DNA from: an uncultured Oscillospiraceae bacterium
GTDB taxonomy: Bacteria > Bacillota > Clostridia > Oscillospirales > Oscillospiraceae
DNA: 30,698 nt
NCBI GenBank assembly: GCA_934667815.1
Contig: CAKUMO010000029.1
Location: 1 to 30,698 of the forward strand
Direction: 5' to 3'
Shown: positions 23,501 to 29,864 of the stretch, piece by piece
Position numbering within the stretch: position 1 is the first letter of the stretch
How the letters are laid out: each line of letters opens with the position of its first letter
Notes under the pieces: generated by a model
Seen by the model: only the letters and a program-made list of their open reading frames with translations
What the model was told of the DNA's origin: nothing
Database searches by the model: none
Made by a program: the position numbers and the translations under genes

Positions 23501-25284
23501 TGCCCGTTTCCCAGATTCGTTCCGGTGCGGAAAATCAGGTGCTTCTGAGCAGCGATGTGAATCCCGCCGAGGCTTACAGCGGCAGCAGCGTGGATGTCTA
23601 CGCTACCGCAACGGCGGGTGCGGACAGCTTCGCGAACGTCAACGATTACTTTGACGACTGGACGCGCAACGAGACCGGCGAGTGGAACATCCGCCTTGAG
23701 GCATCGCGCGACGGCAAGACGTGGGAGAGCCTGACCGGCACCAACCCGACCTATTGCGACGCATCCTATCAGCTCGGCCGCCGTGCAGACGGCAGCAAGA
23801 GCCACGCGGCAAAGAACTTGTTCCTCGGCGAGACGACGGACTATCAGTACGCGCGGATCTCGGTGCAGGTGCACATCGGCACGCACCTTGGCAGCCGCTC
23901 CGACCATACCGTCACCGCGCCTGTACCCGGCGCGGCACAAAGCTCTGGAAACGGCGGCACGCCGATCCTCTGGGTACGCGTGAATGGCACATGGCGCTGG
24001 ATGGATATTTCCGACTATGTCGGCATCAACGGCGACTGGGTCACCTGCCCGATCGATATGAGCCTGCTGCGCGGCGGTCAGGAGAACTATTTCGGCCTGA
24101 CGACGAACGTTGTCTCCTACGGCAACTTCACCGACAGCAGTGTGGACTTCTATGCCACACGCGTGGAGGAGGGATTCAACAGCTTCCTGACGAACGATCC
24201 TTACAGCGACAACAACTTTGCCCAGTATCAGGACAGAAACATCAACCTTGTGCTGGAATTCTATGACGGCTCGCAGTGGGTGCGCGTGCCCTCCGGCGAG
24301 AGCTACGCCTATGACGAGCACACCGTCCTCGGCCTGTTCGGCGACAACAACACCTGGTACAATGCAGCACGCAATCTGGTGCTCGGCGACCTCAGCCGCT
24401 ATTCGCAGGCGCGCCTCCGCGTGCAGATGCACATCGGCACCAAGCTCACCGTGCAGGATAACCCCTATGTCGGCGGCGGCTCGGCACTGCCCGTTTCCCA
24501 CAGTACCAGCGTGCCCAAGGAAAATCCGGCAGTGAAGGACGTCAAGGACAATGAGGACGTCAAGCTGCGCGTTCGTGTGAACGGCAACTGGTTTGAGACC
24601 TCGCTCCAGCCCTACAAGGGTCAGGCAGCGGTTTGGGTCCCGGTGGACATCGATCTCGGTGTGCTGCGCGGCGGCGAGGAGAACTATTTCCACGTCTCCA
24701 GCACGGCCGTCAACTACGGCGACCGCACGGCCAATACCGTCGACCTTTTCTATTCCAACGCAAACAAGGATCTCAACAGCTTCCTGTCTGCGGACGAATA
24801 CTGCGACAACGGCTGGGTGCGCTACAACGACCGCAACTTCAACATCCGCCTCGAGCTGTTCGACGGCAGCAAGTGGGTCGCTGCTGCACCGCAGGAGACG
24901 ACATATTATGACGGCAGCGTGCCCGTCGGCTACCTCGGCGAGCAGAACGACTGGAGCAATGCCGCACGCAACATCATGGTCGGCAGTCTTGACGGCTATA
25001 CTGCAGCTCGCGTGGTCGTGGAGCTGCACGTCGGCACTGCGCTGGCCGGTCTGGATGATGTGGACATTGGCAGCGATGCGCCCGCAGGCTTCGACCGCAA
25101 TGCCGATGTCGGCAAGCCCGCCTACGCAGCGGTTAAGGACACCGCGCCCGTCATCGACGAGCAGCCTGCTGAGACAAGCGGCCATGCTTGGCTGTGGTTT
25201 GTCATCGGCGGAGCTGTTGTGCTGATCGCAGTCGGTCTTGTGATCGTTCTGAGCAAGCGCAAGAAGGAAAGCAAGACACACTAA
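20563..25284 (+). CDS. Giant membrane-anchored surface protein with seven repeat domains and Cys/His-rich linkers
   Basis: A 1573-residue secreted protein. Signal peptide 1-27 (cleavage after AHA). Seven copies of the locus repeat domain at about 31-192, 263-425, 498-660, 734-894, 946-1109, 1133-1296 and 1332-1495. Cys/His-rich modules at about 207-261, 447-496 and 682-731 separate copies 1-2, 2-3 and 3-4; later copies are joined by Pro/Ser/Asp linkers. The C-terminus is one transmembrane helix (about 1543-1563) and a Lys-rich tail, with no sortase motif. No catalytic domain is visible. It probably presents an array of glycan-binding domains, but binding is inference. It is the last gene of the operon, with GGAAAGGAAG before the ATG and terminators after the stop. 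I know no named family for it. Confidence 0.85.
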   Translation: MKKRILSIVLALALLIPVLAGALPAHAETAPAVAVYVNGQWVAAQDLTGSGETWVRVPIDKAVLKDKDTNYVRITTNVASGSTPETQASLYFTNSTWSNSFLSPNWWVDDGWQAYSDKQANFYIAGWNGSKWQRIHDDIDTGYKTDSSMILGRNADSSYTNFARNLWVGENTLGKYTNYCIMLHLNLGTSLTTHTENAALFPASNYHTCELCDECGGCKAADCVLHHVPCTCDGEHHCKMCPICGKCTDTDCGCDHEKCTGEAAIRLRFNGQWYGVYINDLLGQDKQWASVPVKMDGLTAGTTYQLAASSNVANGGNFADTSVDFYATNAADGFESFLTNDRWCDGGWNGYSDRNVNLKLEGWNGHEWVDLNAAKPSYSADQTTVLGQFSDGTWYNPCRNIVLGDLTGIEAVRASVQLHVGSKLTRLADFAPDSFATFPAAQEVKTHEPCPQHPESCSVAGCPRNTCADLHHCVLCPICGKCRDTDCGCDHEKCTGEAAIRLRFNGQWYGVYINDLLGQDKQWASVPVKMDGLTAGTTYQLAASSNVANGGNFADTSVDFYATNAADGFESFLTNDRWCDGGWNGYSDRNVNLKLEGWNGHEWVDLNAAKPSYSADQTTVLGQFSDGTWYNPCRNIVLGDLTGIEAVRASVQLHVGKNLTPLNDFTEETFGTFPAPQEVKKHEMCPQHPDSCADENCPYHTCGTLHHCTFCELCGKCVDTDCGCEHEKCAMDENAALRVRVNQYWYGLNVSKQPGTHWVYVPVDIAKLNQNGENHLSLSSNVSSLADNSVHSLDVLFTATENGDSFVTDHRWCDENWTELSGKSVNMMLQFYDGTKWVNAVEETYGSELHTVLGLFQPEGKWYNYSRHLALGELTQYSAARVAVQVHVGERLNVIDDYAEDQFATFLNTKLAADVPANDAGDRVVVHTLTPATPGAPASGTAEGRENAHLRVRLNGEWYETALDNVKTDENGMAWVAVDVPVSQIRSGAENQVLLSSDVNPAEAYSGSSVDVYATATAGADSFANVNDYFDDWTRNETGEWNIRLEASRDGKTWESLTGTNPTYCDASYQLGRRADGSKSHAAKNLFLGETTDYQYARISVQVHIGTHLGSRSDHTVTAPVPGAAQSSGNGGTPILWVRVNGTWRWMDISDYVGINGDWVTCPIDMSLLRGGQENYFGLTTNVVSYGNFTDSSVDFYATRVEEGFNSFLTNDPYSDNNFAQYQDRNINLVLEFYDGSQWVRVPSGESYAYDEHTVLGLFGDNNTWYNAARNLVLGDLSRYSQARLRVQMHIGTKLTVQDNPYVGGGSALPVSHSTSVPKENPAVKDVKDNEDVKLRVRVNGNWFETSLQPYKGQAAVWVPVDIDLGVLRGGEENYFHVSSTAVNYGDRTANTVDLFYSNANKDLNSFLSADEYCDNGWVRYNDRNFNIRLELFDGSKWVAAAPQETTYYDGSVPVGYLGEQNDWSNAARNIMVGSLDGYTAARVVVELHVGTALAGLDDVDIGSDAPAGFDRNADVGKPAYAAVKDTAPVIDEQPAETSGHAWLWFVIGGAVVLIAVGLVIVLSKRKKESKTH
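21181..21346 (+). other. Cys/His-rich module 1 in the surface protein
   Basis: Fourteen cysteines in about 55 residues, in CxxC pairs, ending with HHCxxCPICGKCxDTDCGC and DHEKC. It could bind metal (rubredoxin- or zinc-ribbon-like spacing) or form disulfides. Modules 2 (21901-22050) and 3 (22606-22755) have 11 cysteines each and start with a CPQHP motif instead. Confidence 0.75.
21316..21826 (+). repeat. Near-identical duplicated unit, copy A
   Basis: Bases 21316-21749 are identical to 22021-22454, a constant offset of 705 bp (235 codons). The match continues to 21826 with single mismatches at 21750, 21798 and 21819, then decays. It covers the end of one Cys-rich module and nearly all of repeat-domain copy 2. 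Identity at silent sites implies recent duplication or gene conversion. Confidence 0.97.
22021..22531 (+). repeat. Near-identical duplicated unit, copy B
   Basis: Partner of the unit at 21316-21826. The flanking Cys-rich sequence upstream is similar but not identical (PICGKC shared, first halves different between modules 1 and 2), so the junction lies inside the linker module. The 705-bp in-frame unit could be gained or lost by recombination without disrupting the protein. Confidence 0.97.
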
Positions 25285-25298
25285 AAATAAATAAAATG

Positions 25299-25332
25299 AC
25301 GCAGCCCACGGTAGTCTTGCCGTGGGCTGCGT
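25299..25332 (-). terminator. Hairpin terminator, probably for mgtE
   Basis: A 13-bp perfect stem (ACGCAGCCCACGG with its complement) and 8-base loop. On the minus strand it is followed by a T-rich run (CATTTTATTTATTTTT), so it best terminates the mgtE transcript; on the plus strand the following bases are AT-rich but not a T run. Confidence 0.7.
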
Positions 25333-25342
25333 TATAAATAAT

Positions 25343-25376
25343 CGCACCCGCTTTCAAGCGGGTGCGGCTTGTTTTT
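25343..25376 (+). terminator. Rho-independent terminator of the plus-strand operon
   Basis: A 9-bp GC-rich stem (CGCACCCGC / GCGGGTGCG) with loop TTTCAA, followed by GCTTGTTTTT. It ends the long glycan operon 60-90 bases after the surface-protein stop and touches the mgtE stop codon. With the neighbouring hairpin it insulates the two convergent units. Confidence 0.85.
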
Positions 25377-26760
25377 AAGAGGTAATTCCGGGGATGAGCA
25401 GCAGCGCGGTGCCAAAGTAGATCAGCAGCGAGAGAGCATCGACGATCGTCGTGATGAATGGGCTTGCCATGACCGCCGGATCAAAGCCGATCTTTTTGGC
25501 CAGCATCGGCAGGGAGCAGCCGATGACCTTCGCCACCAGCACCGTCAGCGCCATCGTGATGCACACGACCAGCGCAACCGTGATGGACACGTCCTCATTG
25601 CCCATGAGCAGACGGTCTACCAGAAGAATTTTCAGGAAACAGGCTGCGGCCAGCGCCACGCCGCACAGCACCGCCGTGCGGATCTCCTTCCAGATGACCC
25701 GGCCGATGTCCGAGAAGCTCAATTCGCCCAGCGACAGCGCACGGATGACCGTGACCGAAGACTGTGAGCCGGAGTTGCCGCCGGTGTCCATGAGCATGGG
25801 AATAAAAGCCGTCAGTGCAACCTGTGCAGCCAGCGCATGCTCGAACTTTGTAATAATCAGGCCGGTGAACGTGGCCGATACCATCAGGAGCATCAGCCAG
25901 GGAATGCGGTGCTTGAACAGGTCAAAGGTCGTCGAACGCAGATAGGTCTTGTCCGACGGCGTCATGCCGCCCATGATCTCCATGTCCTCCGTGGCCTCGT
26001 CCTCCATGACGTCCATGGCGTCGTCGAAGGTCACGATACCGACCATGCGGTTCTCACCGTCGACGACCGGCAGCGCGAGGAAATTGTATTTCGAGAGCAT
26101 CTGCGCAACTTCTTCCTGGTCGGCCTGCGTGCTGACGGAAATGACGTTCGTCTCCATCAGCTCACTGATTTCAAGGCTGTCATCCTGCGCAAGCAGCAGG
26201 TCTTTGACCGTGACGAGACCGAGCAGCAGACGGTCACGAGTCACATAACAAGTATAGATCGTCTCTTTGTCCACGCCCGTCCGACGGATGCGGAGAATGG
26301 CCTCCTCCACCGTCATGTCCGGTCGCAGGGAGACATATTCCGTGGTCATAATGGAACCGGCGGAATTTTCTGGATAGCGTAAAATCTCGTTGATGTCCTT
26401 GCGCATCTGCGGGTCGGCCTGCGACAGGATGCGCCGCACGACGTTCGCGGGCATTTCCTCGACGATGTCCACGGCATCGTCCACATACAGCTCGTCCACG
26501 ACCTCGCGCAGCTCGGAGTCCGAGAAGCCGCGGATCAGCAGCTCCTGCGCGTCCGGATCCATCTCCACGAAGGTCTCGGCGGCCAGCTCCTTCGGCAGCA
26601 GCCGGAACAGCAGCGGCAGGCGCTCCTCCTCCATGGAATCGAACACAGAGGCGATGTCGGCCGGATTCATCGTGATCAAAATATCGCGGATCGTCGGGTA
26701 CTTTTTTTCCGCCAAGAGCGCATCAAGCGTGCTCTCGACGGTGACATTATGTTCTGCCAT
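25375..26760 (-). CDS. mgtE: Magnesium transporter MgtE
   Basis: A 461-residue Mg2+ channel of the MgtE/SLC41 family. The N-terminal superhelical domain (about 15-130) is followed by two CBS domains (about 135-255; IYTCYVTRDRLLLGLVTVKD and LALPVVDGENRMVGIVTFDD) and five transmembrane helices from about 285. Family motifs are DTGGNSGSQSS and FDPAVMASPFITTIVDALSL; Asp441 corresponds to the pore aspartate. Length matches the family. The ATG at 26760 has AGGAGG upstream. It is preceded by a leader of about 215 bases and a strong promoter, so regulation by a leader RNA is likely. Not functionally linked to the glycan operon. Confidence 0.96.
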   Translation of the reverse strand: MAEHNVTVESTLDALLAEKKYPTIRDILITMNPADIASVFDSMEEERLPLLFRLLPKELAAETFVEMDPDAQELLIRGFSDSELREVVDELYVDDAVDIVEEMPANVVRRILSQADPQMRKDINEILRYPENSAGSIMTTEYVSLRPDMTVEEAILRIRRTGVDKETIYTCYVTRDRLLLGLVTVKDLLLAQDDSLEISELMETNVISVSTQADQEEVAQMLSKYNFLALPVVDGENRMVGIVTFDDAMDVMEDEATEDMEIMGGMTPSDKTYLRSTTFDLFKHRIPWLMLLMVSATFTGLIITKFEHALAAQVALTAFIPMLMDTGGNSGSQSSVTVIRALSLGELSFSDIGRVIWKEIRTAVLCGVALAAACFLKILLVDRLLMGNEDVSITVALVVCITMALTVLVAKVIGCSLPMLAKKIGFDPAVMASPFITTIVDALSLLIYFGTALLLIPGITS

Positions 26761-26975
26761 CGATCTTTTCCTCCTGATACATAATTTGTCAGAGATACGG
26801 AAGCAGACGGCAGCCGAAGGGGATAGGAACTCCGACTTCGGAGTTTATCGATCAGGAACGTTCCGCACGGACGCAGAGCCGTCCCCAGCGACTTCGGCCT
26901 GTTGGTATGCCGCTATTACTCCCAGCGTCCATGACGTTCCCACCTTTCTTGGATTAGCTTTTTGGTAATTATCCG
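26761..26975 (-). ncRNA. Structured mgtE leader, candidate metal-responsive cis-regulatory RNA
   Basis: About 215 bases between the predicted start site and the mgtE ATG, GC-rich compared with the AT-rich promoter. Read on the minus strand, 26934-26941 pairs with 26854-26861 (8 bp) and 26925-26933 pairs with 26866-26874 (9 bp, one G-U), leaving a 4-base bulge at 26862-26865 and enclosing about 50 bases. A separate hairpin AACTCCG-AAGT-CGGAGTT lies at 26828-26845. No poly-U follows it, so control of translation rather than attenuation is possible. I could not match it to the M-box; GGGAGUA and CCAACAG elements loosely recall other metal riboswitches. Family not assigned. Confidence 0.55.
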
Positions 26976-26981
26976 TCCTAT

Positions 26982-27010
26982 ATTTTATGAAAGTTTCCCT
27001 GTTTTGTCAA
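26982..27010 (-). promoter_or_regulatory. mgtE: mgtE promoter
   Basis: On the minus strand: TTGACA (27005-27010), 17-base spacer, TAAAAT (26982-26987). This is a near-consensus sigma-A promoter. Predicted start near 26975. Confidence 0.85.
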
Positions 27011-27068
27011 CCTGCAAAAGAAAAATCGCAAACTTTCTGGAAAACTCCTTTCGCTATTTGCACGGATG

Positions 27069-27077
27069 TGGTACAAT
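27069..27077 (+). promoter_or_regulatory. Extended -10 for the alanyl-tRNA editing gene
   Basis: TGG-TACAAT, an extended -10 with one mismatch in the hexamer and a weak -35. The start site would be near 27084, downstream of the ATG at 27081, which supports the later ATG at 27108 as the true start. Confidence 0.5.
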
Positions 27078-27107
27078 AGTATGAAAAATGGGAACGGAGC
27101 AAAAACT

Positions 27108-28274
27108 ATGGCGACGGAACGGTTTTATTATTTGCAGCCTAAGGCAAAAACACTGTATGCACGCATTCTTGCCTGTGAACCGGCGAAAAACGGCTGGGAG
27201 ATATTGCTCGACCGGACGATTTTCTATCCAACGGGCGGCGGCCAGCCTTGTGACCTCGGTCAAATCGGGCAGGCACAGGTGCTGGACGTTCGGGAACGGG
27301 GAGACGAGGTCGTGCACCTTGCCGACGCGCCCCTGCCGGTAGGGCAGGAGGTCGAATGCGCCATCGATTGGACGCGCCGCCTTGATCTGACGCAGCAGCA
27401 TTCGGGCGAGCATCTGGTTTCCGGCATCATTCACGCCCGCTTCGGCTTTGAAAACGTCGGATTCCATATGGGCAGTGATGTCATCACAATCGATTTCAGC
27501 GGAGAATTGACCCCGCAGGCACTGGCTGAAGTGGAGCTGGCCGCAAACGAGGCAGTCTGGGCCGACATTCCGACAAAGATCTGGTATCCCGCTCCAAGTG
27601 AGTTGAAAACGCTGCCCTACCGCAGCAAAAAGGAGCTGACCGGCGCAGTGCGGCTGGTGCAGTTCGGCAGAATCGACCTCTGTGCCTGCTGCGGCACGCA
27701 TGTCGAGCGCTCAGGCGAAATTGGCTTAATAAAATTGCTTTCCACGACGCGCTTTCACAGCGGCTCACGCGTGGAGTTGCTGTGCGGTGGGCGCGCGTTG
27801 CGTTATCTCAACGCTGTTTTTGCGCAGAATCGGGAGATTTCCGGTCTGCTTTCCGCAAAGTCACTGGAAACGGCGGAGGCCGTGCGCCGTCTCTGCGCGG
27901 AAAGCGAAAAAATGAAATACCGCCTTACACAGACGGAGAATGCACTCTTTGCCGAACGCGCCGAGGCGCTGCGGGGCAGGGGAAACGTGCTCCTGCTGCA
28001 AGAGGCCATGCAGCCTGATGCGCTGCGCCGTCTTGCCGACGCCGTGACGCAGGTCTGCGGCGGCTGCTGCATGACCTTTGCGGGCGAGGACGGGGACTAT
28101 AAATACGCCGTCGGGCAGAAAAACGGCGATTTGCGAGGACTTGTGCGGGAGCTGAATGCGGCACTCAATGGGCGCGGCGGCGGAAAGCCGGAGTTTGCAC
28201 AAGGCTCGGTCAAGGCAGACCGTGCACAGATCGAAGCGTTTTACGGTTCATATTTCGGAAAAGAAAATTTGTAA
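27108..28274 (+). CDS. Alanyl-tRNA editing protein (AlaX-L type with DHHA1 domain)
   Basis: Trans-editing enzyme that hydrolyses mischarged Ser/Gly-tRNA(Ala), 388 residues. The N-terminal part is the AlaRS-like beta barrel (TIFYPTGGGQPCDLG) and the editing domain carries the zinc motifs HSGEH (His98, His102) and CCGTH (Cys194, His198). The C-terminal coiled-coil plus DHHA1-like domain (GGGKPEFAQGSV) makes it the long AlaX form. The ATG at 27108 has GGAG nine bases upstream; earlier in-frame starts at 27066 and 27081 lie at or before the predicted transcription start. Its 3' end overlaps the convergent deacetylase gene by 34 bases. Confidence 0.92.
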   Translation: MATERFYYLQPKAKTLYARILACEPAKNGWEILLDRTIFYPTGGGQPCDLGQIGQAQVLDVRERGDEVVHLADAPLPVGQEVECAIDWTRRLDLTQQHSGEHLVSGIIHARFGFENVGFHMGSDVITIDFSGELTPQALAEVELAANEAVWADIPTKIWYPAPSELKTLPYRSKKELTGAVRLVQFGRIDLCACCGTHVERSGEIGLIKLLSTTRFHSGSRVELLCGGRALRYLNAVFAQNREISGLLSAKSLETAEAVRRLCAESEKMKYRLTQTENALFAERAEALRGRGNVLLLQEAMQPDALRRLADAVTQVCGGCCMTFAGEDGDYKYAVGQKNGDLRGLVRELNAALNGRGGGKPEFAQGSVKADRAQIEAFYGSYFGKENL

Positions 28275-28936
28275 TAAGCCTTGCCGCCCTCGAGCGTCGT
28301 GCCTGAGAGCAGCGCAAGCTCCGAGACGGTCACAAAACGGAAGCCCCGCGCCTCCAGCGTGTCGATGATGCGCAGCGCGGCGGCGACGCTCGAGGCGTGC
28401 ATGTCGTGAAGCAGGATAATGTCGCCGCTTTTGGCACGCCTTGTCACAAACTGCACGACGGTCTGCGTTGGACGGTCACGCCAGTCCTCCGGATCGATTG
28501 ACCATAGAATGACAGGCGAATCCGCGCAGACCGAGTGTGCCAGCACATCCAGATCATACAGCCCGCCGGGTGGGCGCAGCAGATGCGGCGTGACACCGGT
28601 CGCGGCGGCGATCTTTTCAGTGGCGGTGCGCAGGTCGGCGCAGACGTCAGCATCCTGCATTTTGGTAAAGAATTCGTGACGGTCGCTGTGGCTGCCGATT
28701 TCATGCCCTTCGCGGGCGATGCGTGCGGCCAGTTCGGGATATTCCTGCACACGGTAGCCGCACAGGAAAAATGTCGCCTGTATCTCGCGCTCGGCAAGCC
28801 CGTCGAGCAGGCGCTCCGTACAGCGCCCGGATGGGCCGTCGTCAAACGTCAGCGCGACATACTGCGGCACAGTCTCGGCATGTACCGAAGGGCAGAGCAG
28901 AGCGCACAGCGCCAGCACTGCAAGAAACCGTTTCAT
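28241..28936 (-). CDS. Secreted polysaccharide deacetylase (NodB domain)
   Basis: Exported 231-residue carbohydrate esterase family 4 protein. Signal peptide 1-20 (cleavage after VHA). NodB motifs in order: TFDDGPS (Asp32-Asp33), HSDRH (His83, His87, metal ligands), RPPGG, LWSIDPEDW and LLHDMH. All catalytic positions are present, so it is probably active on N-acetylated wall polymers or peptidoglycan. The ribosome binding site GGAAGGGG is rather far (about 13 bases) from the ATG at 28936. Convergent with the alanyl-tRNA editing gene, with a 34-base overlap, and divergent from the methyltransferase gene. Confidence 0.92.
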   Translation of the reverse strand: MKRFLAVLALCALLCPSVHAETVPQYVALTFDDGPSGRCTERLLDGLAEREIQATFFLCGYRVQEYPELAARIAREGHEIGSHSDRHEFFTKMQDADVCADLRTATEKIAAATGVTPHLLRPPGGLYDLDVLAHSVCADSPVILWSIDPEDWRDRPTQTVVQFVTRRAKSGDIILLHDMHASSVAAALRIIDTLEARGFRFVTVSELALLSGTTLEGGKAYYKFSFPKYEP

Positions 28937-29014
28937 AAATCATACACCGCCCCTTCCGATTGGTAGTATGTGCGGGGAAACGGCAAAAAATCTGGAAAAT
29001 TCGGAGAAATGAGC

Positions 29015-29839
29015 ATGGTTTCACTCTGCTGTCCCGTCTGCGGGCAGACGCTCACGCAGACGGAAAAAATCTGGAAATGCGAAAACGGACACACCTTCGA
29101 TGTGGCACGACAAGGCTATGTAAACCTCTTGCCGGTTACACAGAAGCACTCGCTGCACCCCGGCGATACACGGGAGCAGGTTGCGGCGCGGCGGGAATTT
29201 CTCGACGGAGACTTTTATGCGCCAATCGCACAAACGGTCGCGGCACTGCTGCACGAGTTTTGCCCGCACTGCCGGACGATTCTGGACGTCGGCTGCGGCG
29301 AGGGCTATTATCTCTCCAGACTGCCGGAAATTCCGGAGCGCTGGGGTATCGACGTGTCCAAAGAAGCTGTGCGCTATGCGGCAGTCCGTGAGAAAAACGC
29401 CCGTTTCTTGGTCGCAACGGCCTCGCATCTGCCCTTTGCGGACGGCGCGTTCGACGCGCTGCTTTCCATGTTTGCGCTGACACTGCCTGAAGAATTTTCT
29501 CGCGTTTTGCAGAAAAACGGCATATTTTTACAGGTTTTGGCGGGGGAAAACCATCTGCCTAATTTGAAAAACCTGATCTATCCCGAACGGAAGCACAAGG
29601 AAAAGACGCTGCATCCCGCGCTTGCGGGCTTTACGCTGCTGCACAGCCGGACGCTGGACTTTTCCTTCTGCCTTGATTCACCGCAGCAGGTGCGGAATCT
29701 TCTCTCCATGACGCCGCATTTCTGGCGCATCACCAAGGAGGGTGCACAGCGCCTGATGCAGACAGAGCGCCTGCGGGACGATGCGCAGGTGATATTCAAT
29801 GTCTATACTGGACAAGATTGTGAAAATCTGCTAGAATAA
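29015..29839 (+). CDS. 23S rRNA (guanine-N1)-methyltransferase, RlmA family
   Basis: SAM-dependent methyltransferase of 274 residues. The N-terminal zinc finger has CPVC (Cys6, Cys9) and KCENGH (Cys22, His26), followed by [12 protein letters not shown], the RlmA hallmark, then the SAM motif [11 protein letters not shown] and a Rossmann-type domain. RlmA enzymes methylate G745 (RlmAI) or G748 (RlmAII/TlrB type) in helix 35 of 23S rRNA; which one cannot be told here. The ATG at 29015 is preferred over the one at 29009 because GGAG lies 8 bases upstream rather than 2. It is followed by prfA after 25 bases, probably in one transcript. Confidence 0.88.
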   Translation: MVSLCCPVCGQTLTQTEKIWKCENGHTFDVARQGYVNLLPVTQKHSLHPGDTREQVAARREFLDGDFYAPIAQTVAALLHEFCPHCRTILDVGCGEGYYLSRLPEIPERWGIDVSKEAVRYAAVREKNARFLVATASHLPFADGAFDALLSMFALTLPEEFSRVLQKNGIFLQVLAGENHLPNLKNLIYPERKHKEKTLHPALAGFTLLHSRTLDFSFCLDSPQQVRNLLSMTPHFWRITKEGAQRLMQTERLRDDAQVIFNVYTGQDCENLLE

Positions 29840-29864
29840 TACAATCTGGATTTTGGAGTTTGTT

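Larger units (their letters stand above)
20653..25047 (+). repeat. Seven-copy array of the locus repeat domain
   Basis: Copies at about 20653-21138, 21349-21837, 22054-22542, 22761-23245, 23398-23890, 23959-24450 and 24556-25047. Most open with an (I/L)R(L/V)R(F/V)NGxW strand, contain a WxxVPV(D/K) strand, an S(S/T)NV or equivalent, a DRNxN(L/I) or related strand and W(Y/S)N(x)(A/P)(A/C)RN, and close with H(V/I)G. Copies 2 and 3 are almost identical; the rest are diverged. Confidence 0.88.

Noticed and set aside
20581..25347. A 1588-codon open frame antisense to the giant surface protein
   Set aside because: It mirrors the sense gene exactly, has no ribosome binding site or recognisable domain, and arises because GC-rich codon bias removes stops from the opposite frame. 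The sense frame has signal peptide, repeats and anchor.
26761..26975. Assignment of the mgtE leader to the M-box riboswitch
   Set aside because: The conserved M-box segments I know (GGUGAGGCUCC, GCUGCUGCC, UGCAGCUGG) are not present in recognisable form; left as an unassigned structured leader.
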